From: Alkalibacillus haloalkaliphilus
GTDB lineage: Bacteria; Bacillota; Bacilli; Bacillales; Alkalibacillaceae
DNA length: 33,774 bases
Reading direction: 5' to 3'
Assembly (NCBI RefSeq): GCF_007991275.1
Contig: NZ_BJYA01000008.1
Location: 1-33,774, forward strand
Below the pieces are notes generated by a model. The model saw nothing but the letters and a program-made list of their open reading frames with translations, had not been told where the DNA came from and made no database searches. The translations under genes and the position numbers were made by a program. This document shows positions 30,961 to 33,774 of this stretch, one piece after another (the stretch's first letter is position 1; the number at the start of each line of letters is the position of its first letter).

Positions 30961-32178
30961 TTAACGTGGGTCAAAGTTTGCATCTCTCGTGTATCTATTA
31001 CTTGGGTCCCAAAGCAAGTATTCGTAAATACCATTATCATAAAGTGCTTCAATTTGCGCTGTTACTTCATCTGGACCGTAAGTAAACACATTGCCTGAAG
31101 AATACAACCATGAAGCTGTGAAGTCTTGTAACCACGGTCTAGAAACCGGTGGATCATCAAGTTCAGCTAATAATTCATTTTCAACTTGTGCATACTCATT
31201 AACTAAGTTATATGGCTCACGGTCTGGCTCTGAGATACCGAAGTAAGGTGTCCAATGACTTGGATAAATCATAGAAGAAATAACATCCACATTTTCTGAA
31301 ATACCTAAGAAATTTTGACCGATACCAGGAGCGTCTTCAACTGTTGCAGCATAACCAAAGATATCAACTGAAACGTCAACACCATATGGCTCTAATTCAT
31401 TGTAAGAATACTCAACAAACTCATTAACTGCTGTAACACGCTCTCTAACATTATCAAGCCCAGCATCTTCATAGTCTCCGCGCGTGTAGTCTAACATTTC
31501 ATCACGTGTTTCAAATCCTTCAGGGAAACGAACATAATCAAGCTGAATTTCTTGGAAGCCTAATTCTACCGCATGCTTCGCTATATCAATGTTATACTCC
31601 CAAACATCTTGTACAAACGGATTAACAAAAGCTTCGCCACGCCCGTTAACCCAAACTTCACCATCTTCTAAAAATGACCATTCAGGCTTGGATTTAGCTA
31701 ACTCTGAATCTTTGAATACAACAACTCGTGCAATTGGGTAAATGCCTTCTTCTTCAAGACGTTCAAGCATTGCTCGTGGGTCATCAATATAGCTGTCTGA
31801 GAACTCATGTCCATATATTTCTTCTGGTAATTCATAAGTAATTTTACCGTAATCGTCTTTAACGTCAATAACCATTGAATTTAACGGCGTATCATTTATG
31901 AACTCAATTAAGTCTTCAAAGCGAGAGCCACCCGCAGAATGTCCTGTTACATAAATGCCTCGTACAGCATCAGGATACTCAAAGTGTAAACCTGAATTAA
32001 ACGTAAAGCGAGGAAGTGGGTCAGGTAATTCTTTAATTTGTAGACCTGTTTCATATGTAGAATGGAATGTTACCATTTTTGACTCTGTTTCATCTGCATG
32101 AAGTTCGAATTCAGATGAAAACAATTGAACAAGTCCTAAAATTAATACTAATGATATGATGATCCGGCTCTTCTTCAT
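30961..32178 (-). CDS. Secreted putative glycoside hydrolase (DUF4015 family)
   Basis: 405 aa. A signal peptide (about 1-28, basic start then a hydrophobic core, probable cleavage near HADE) shows export. The main body is a TIM-barrel-like domain: AVRGIYVTGHSAGG, NSMVIDVKDDYGKITYE, IYPIARVVVFKD, and FQEIQLDYVRFPEG, where the Asp after QL is a candidate catalytic residue. The SSMIYPSHW and YEYLLWDPSNRY segments complete the family pattern. Substrate is unknown; cell-wall or extracellular polysaccharide is likely. ATG behind TTGGGGGAA. Transcribed alone from a TATAAT-containing region. Confidence 0.82.
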   Translation of the reverse strand: MKKSRIIISLVLILGLVQLFSSEFELHADETESKMVTFHSTYETGLQIKELPDPLPRFTFNSGLHFEYPDAVRGIYVTGHSAGGSRFEDLIEFINDTPLNSMVIDVKDDYGKITYELPEEIYGHEFSDSYIDDPRAMLERLEEEGIYPIARVVVFKDSELAKSKPEWSFLEDGEVWVNGRGEAFVNPFVQDVWEYNIDIAKHAVELGFQEIQLDYVRFPEGFETRDEMLDYTRGDYEDAGLDNVRERVTAVNEFVEYSYNELEPYGVDVSVDIFGYAATVEDAPGIGQNFLGISENVDVISSMIYPSHWTPYFGISEPDREPYNLVNEYAQVENELLAELDDPPVSRPWLQDFTASWLYSSGNVFTYGPDEVTAQIEALYDNGIYEYLLWDPSNRYTRDANFDPR

Positions 32179-32238
32179 AGTTTCATTCCCCCAAGTTGTT
32201 TTCTATCTGTTACTATTATAATCTGTTTTTGACAGTAT

Positions 32239-32292
32239 TTGTTGGAATTTTAATAATTTCTTATAAAAAAACCAAAAATCCAACAATTGTTG
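32239..32292. promoter_or_regulatory. TTGTTGGA half-sites and CAACAATTGTTG palindrome
   Basis: TTGTTGGA (32239-32246) faces TCCAACAA (32279-32286), and the latter runs into a perfect 12-bp palindrome, CAACAATTGTTG (32281-32292). They lie in the shared region between the GH-like gene and the trpS promoter. They could be operator half-sites; no regulator is assigned. Confidence 0.35.
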
Positions 32293-32343
32293 CAGTTCAT
32301 TTTAACGCATGTCCAATATTTTTAGTCAAAATGATTGATTGAC

Positions 32344-32372
32344 TTGCAACACAATTGAACATTACATATAAT
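32344..32372 (+). promoter_or_regulatory. SigA-type promoter for trpS
   Basis: TTGCAA (32344-32349) and TATAAT (32367-32372) with a 17-nt spacer, leading into the T-box leader. Confidence 0.8.
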
Positions 32373-32435
32373 ATAAGCAGTAAAAACATACTCTATTAAA
32401 TGCTATGAAAAAGCATAAGTACAATATAACCTCTA

Positions 32436-32618
32436 TTTTCAGTGAGTCTGGCTAGTGAGAACAGACAATATGTTATGTTGGAAATTGGAGCTTTGGAGCT
32501 GAATGATCCGGTTAGCAACCGTTAACAAGCTTACACTGAGTGATCTCATTTTGAGGTAACAAGGGTGGTACCGCGAGTCCAGTCGTCCCTTATTTTAGGG
32601 AAGAGTGGATTTTTTTAT
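32436..32618 (+). ncRNA. T-box leader of trpS (tryptophan-responsive)
   Basis: The conserved T-box AAGGGTGGTACCGCG is at 32561-32575. It is followed by a terminator whose arms meet around CCCTTATTTTAGGG, with a TTTTTTT tail ending near 32617. The 5' part contains a Stem I region with GTCTGGCTAGTGAGAACAGAC-type pairing from about 32454. UGG at 32494-32496 (in CTTTGGAGCTG) is the likely Trp specifier codon, though I did not fold Stem I fully. Uncharged tRNA-Trp pairing would stabilise the antiterminator and raise trpS expression. Confidence 0.9.
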
Positions 32619-32671
32619 TTACTTTTAGACGAAATAACCTAGGTTAAAGGAACATACTAAAAATACTTTGA

Positions 32672-33676
<1,005 letters not shown>

Positions 33677-33684
33677 GTTTAAGG

Positions 33685-33712
33685 GCAGAACTGACGAGCA
33701 GTTCTGCTTTTT
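33685..33712 (+). terminator. Terminator after trpS
   Basis: A perfect 9-bp stem (GCAGAACTG 33685-33693 with CAGTTCTGC 33699-33707) followed by TTTTT. Confidence 0.93.
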
Positions 33713-33719
33713 AAATTTT

Positions 33720-33774
33720 CTATTCGGTAATTATTTTCTTTATTCGGTAATAAACCCTTCCTATTCGGTAATTA
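33720..33774. repeat. Phased TATTCGGTAA repeat array, right end
   Basis: Core TATTCGGTAA starts at 33721, 33741 and 33762 (spacing 20 and 21 bp), in the same orientation and with the same core as the array at 8-79. It follows the trpS terminator and runs to the end of the window, so it probably continues. Confidence 0.85.

Overview
The window reads as the chromosome of an endospore-forming member of the Bacillaceae. It is AT-rich, with strong AGGAGG-type ribosome sites, frequent TTG and GTG starts, spore-coat genes with SigK/GerE signals, a FapR box, a T-box leader, and Bacillus-specific genes (spx, yjbH, mecA, coiA, yjbC, cotO, cotZ). Several proteins are rich in Asp and Glu, including an acidic stalk on the leucine-rich-repeat protein. 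This would suit a halotolerant or halophilic lineage, but that is inference. Gene content and much of the order match the yjb/yjc region of Bacillus subtilis, from memory of that genome.

Layout. 1-2.5 kb: a repeat array, then an ECF sigma factor coupled to a membrane-anchored leucine-rich-repeat protein that is probably its anti-sigma factor. 2.6-8 kb: a DHA2 efflux pump behind a perfect operator-like palindrome, a pgpA-thiolase operon, and the yjcH-yjcG-yjcF group. 8-12 kb: a YetF-like protein followed by an accessory stretch of small membrane proteins, lipoproteins and a VOC protein, with a dispersed CTGCTYCGTTA element. 12.2-16.2 kb: an MBL-fold hydrolase, three small uncharacterised genes, cotZ/cotY and cotO, and FapR-controlled fabI. 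16.3-22.2 kb: a RodA/FtsW-type glycosyltransferase, rluD-like/nadK/relQ, a CYTH protein (yjbK), and truncated haemoglobin with yjbH. 22.4-30.7 kb: pepF, coiA, cardiolipin synthase, mecA, yjbE (TerC), spx and yjbC. 30.9-33.7 kb: a secreted GH-like protein and trpS under a tryptophan T-box. No tRNA, rRNA, insertion sequence, integrase or CRISPR array was found.

How the genes fit together. Spx (redox-stress regulator), YjbH (delivers Spx to ClpXP), MecA (ClpC adaptor), CoiA (transformation), truncated haemoglobin and RelQ ((p)ppGpp synthesis) form a stress, competence and proteolysis neighbourhood. FabI, PgpA and cardiolipin synthase serve membrane lipid synthesis. The cot genes and probably the 74-aa gene facing cotZ are mother-cell coat genes.

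The least explained material is non-coding. Three intergenic arrays have unrelated cores (TATTCGGTAA; CTATGAGCYRTT; GAGCGCC/GAACGCC) but the same 20-21 bp spacing. A separate hairpin-bearing element follows several small genes in the accessory stretch. With the ECF/LRR pair, these are the best candidates for something not yet described.
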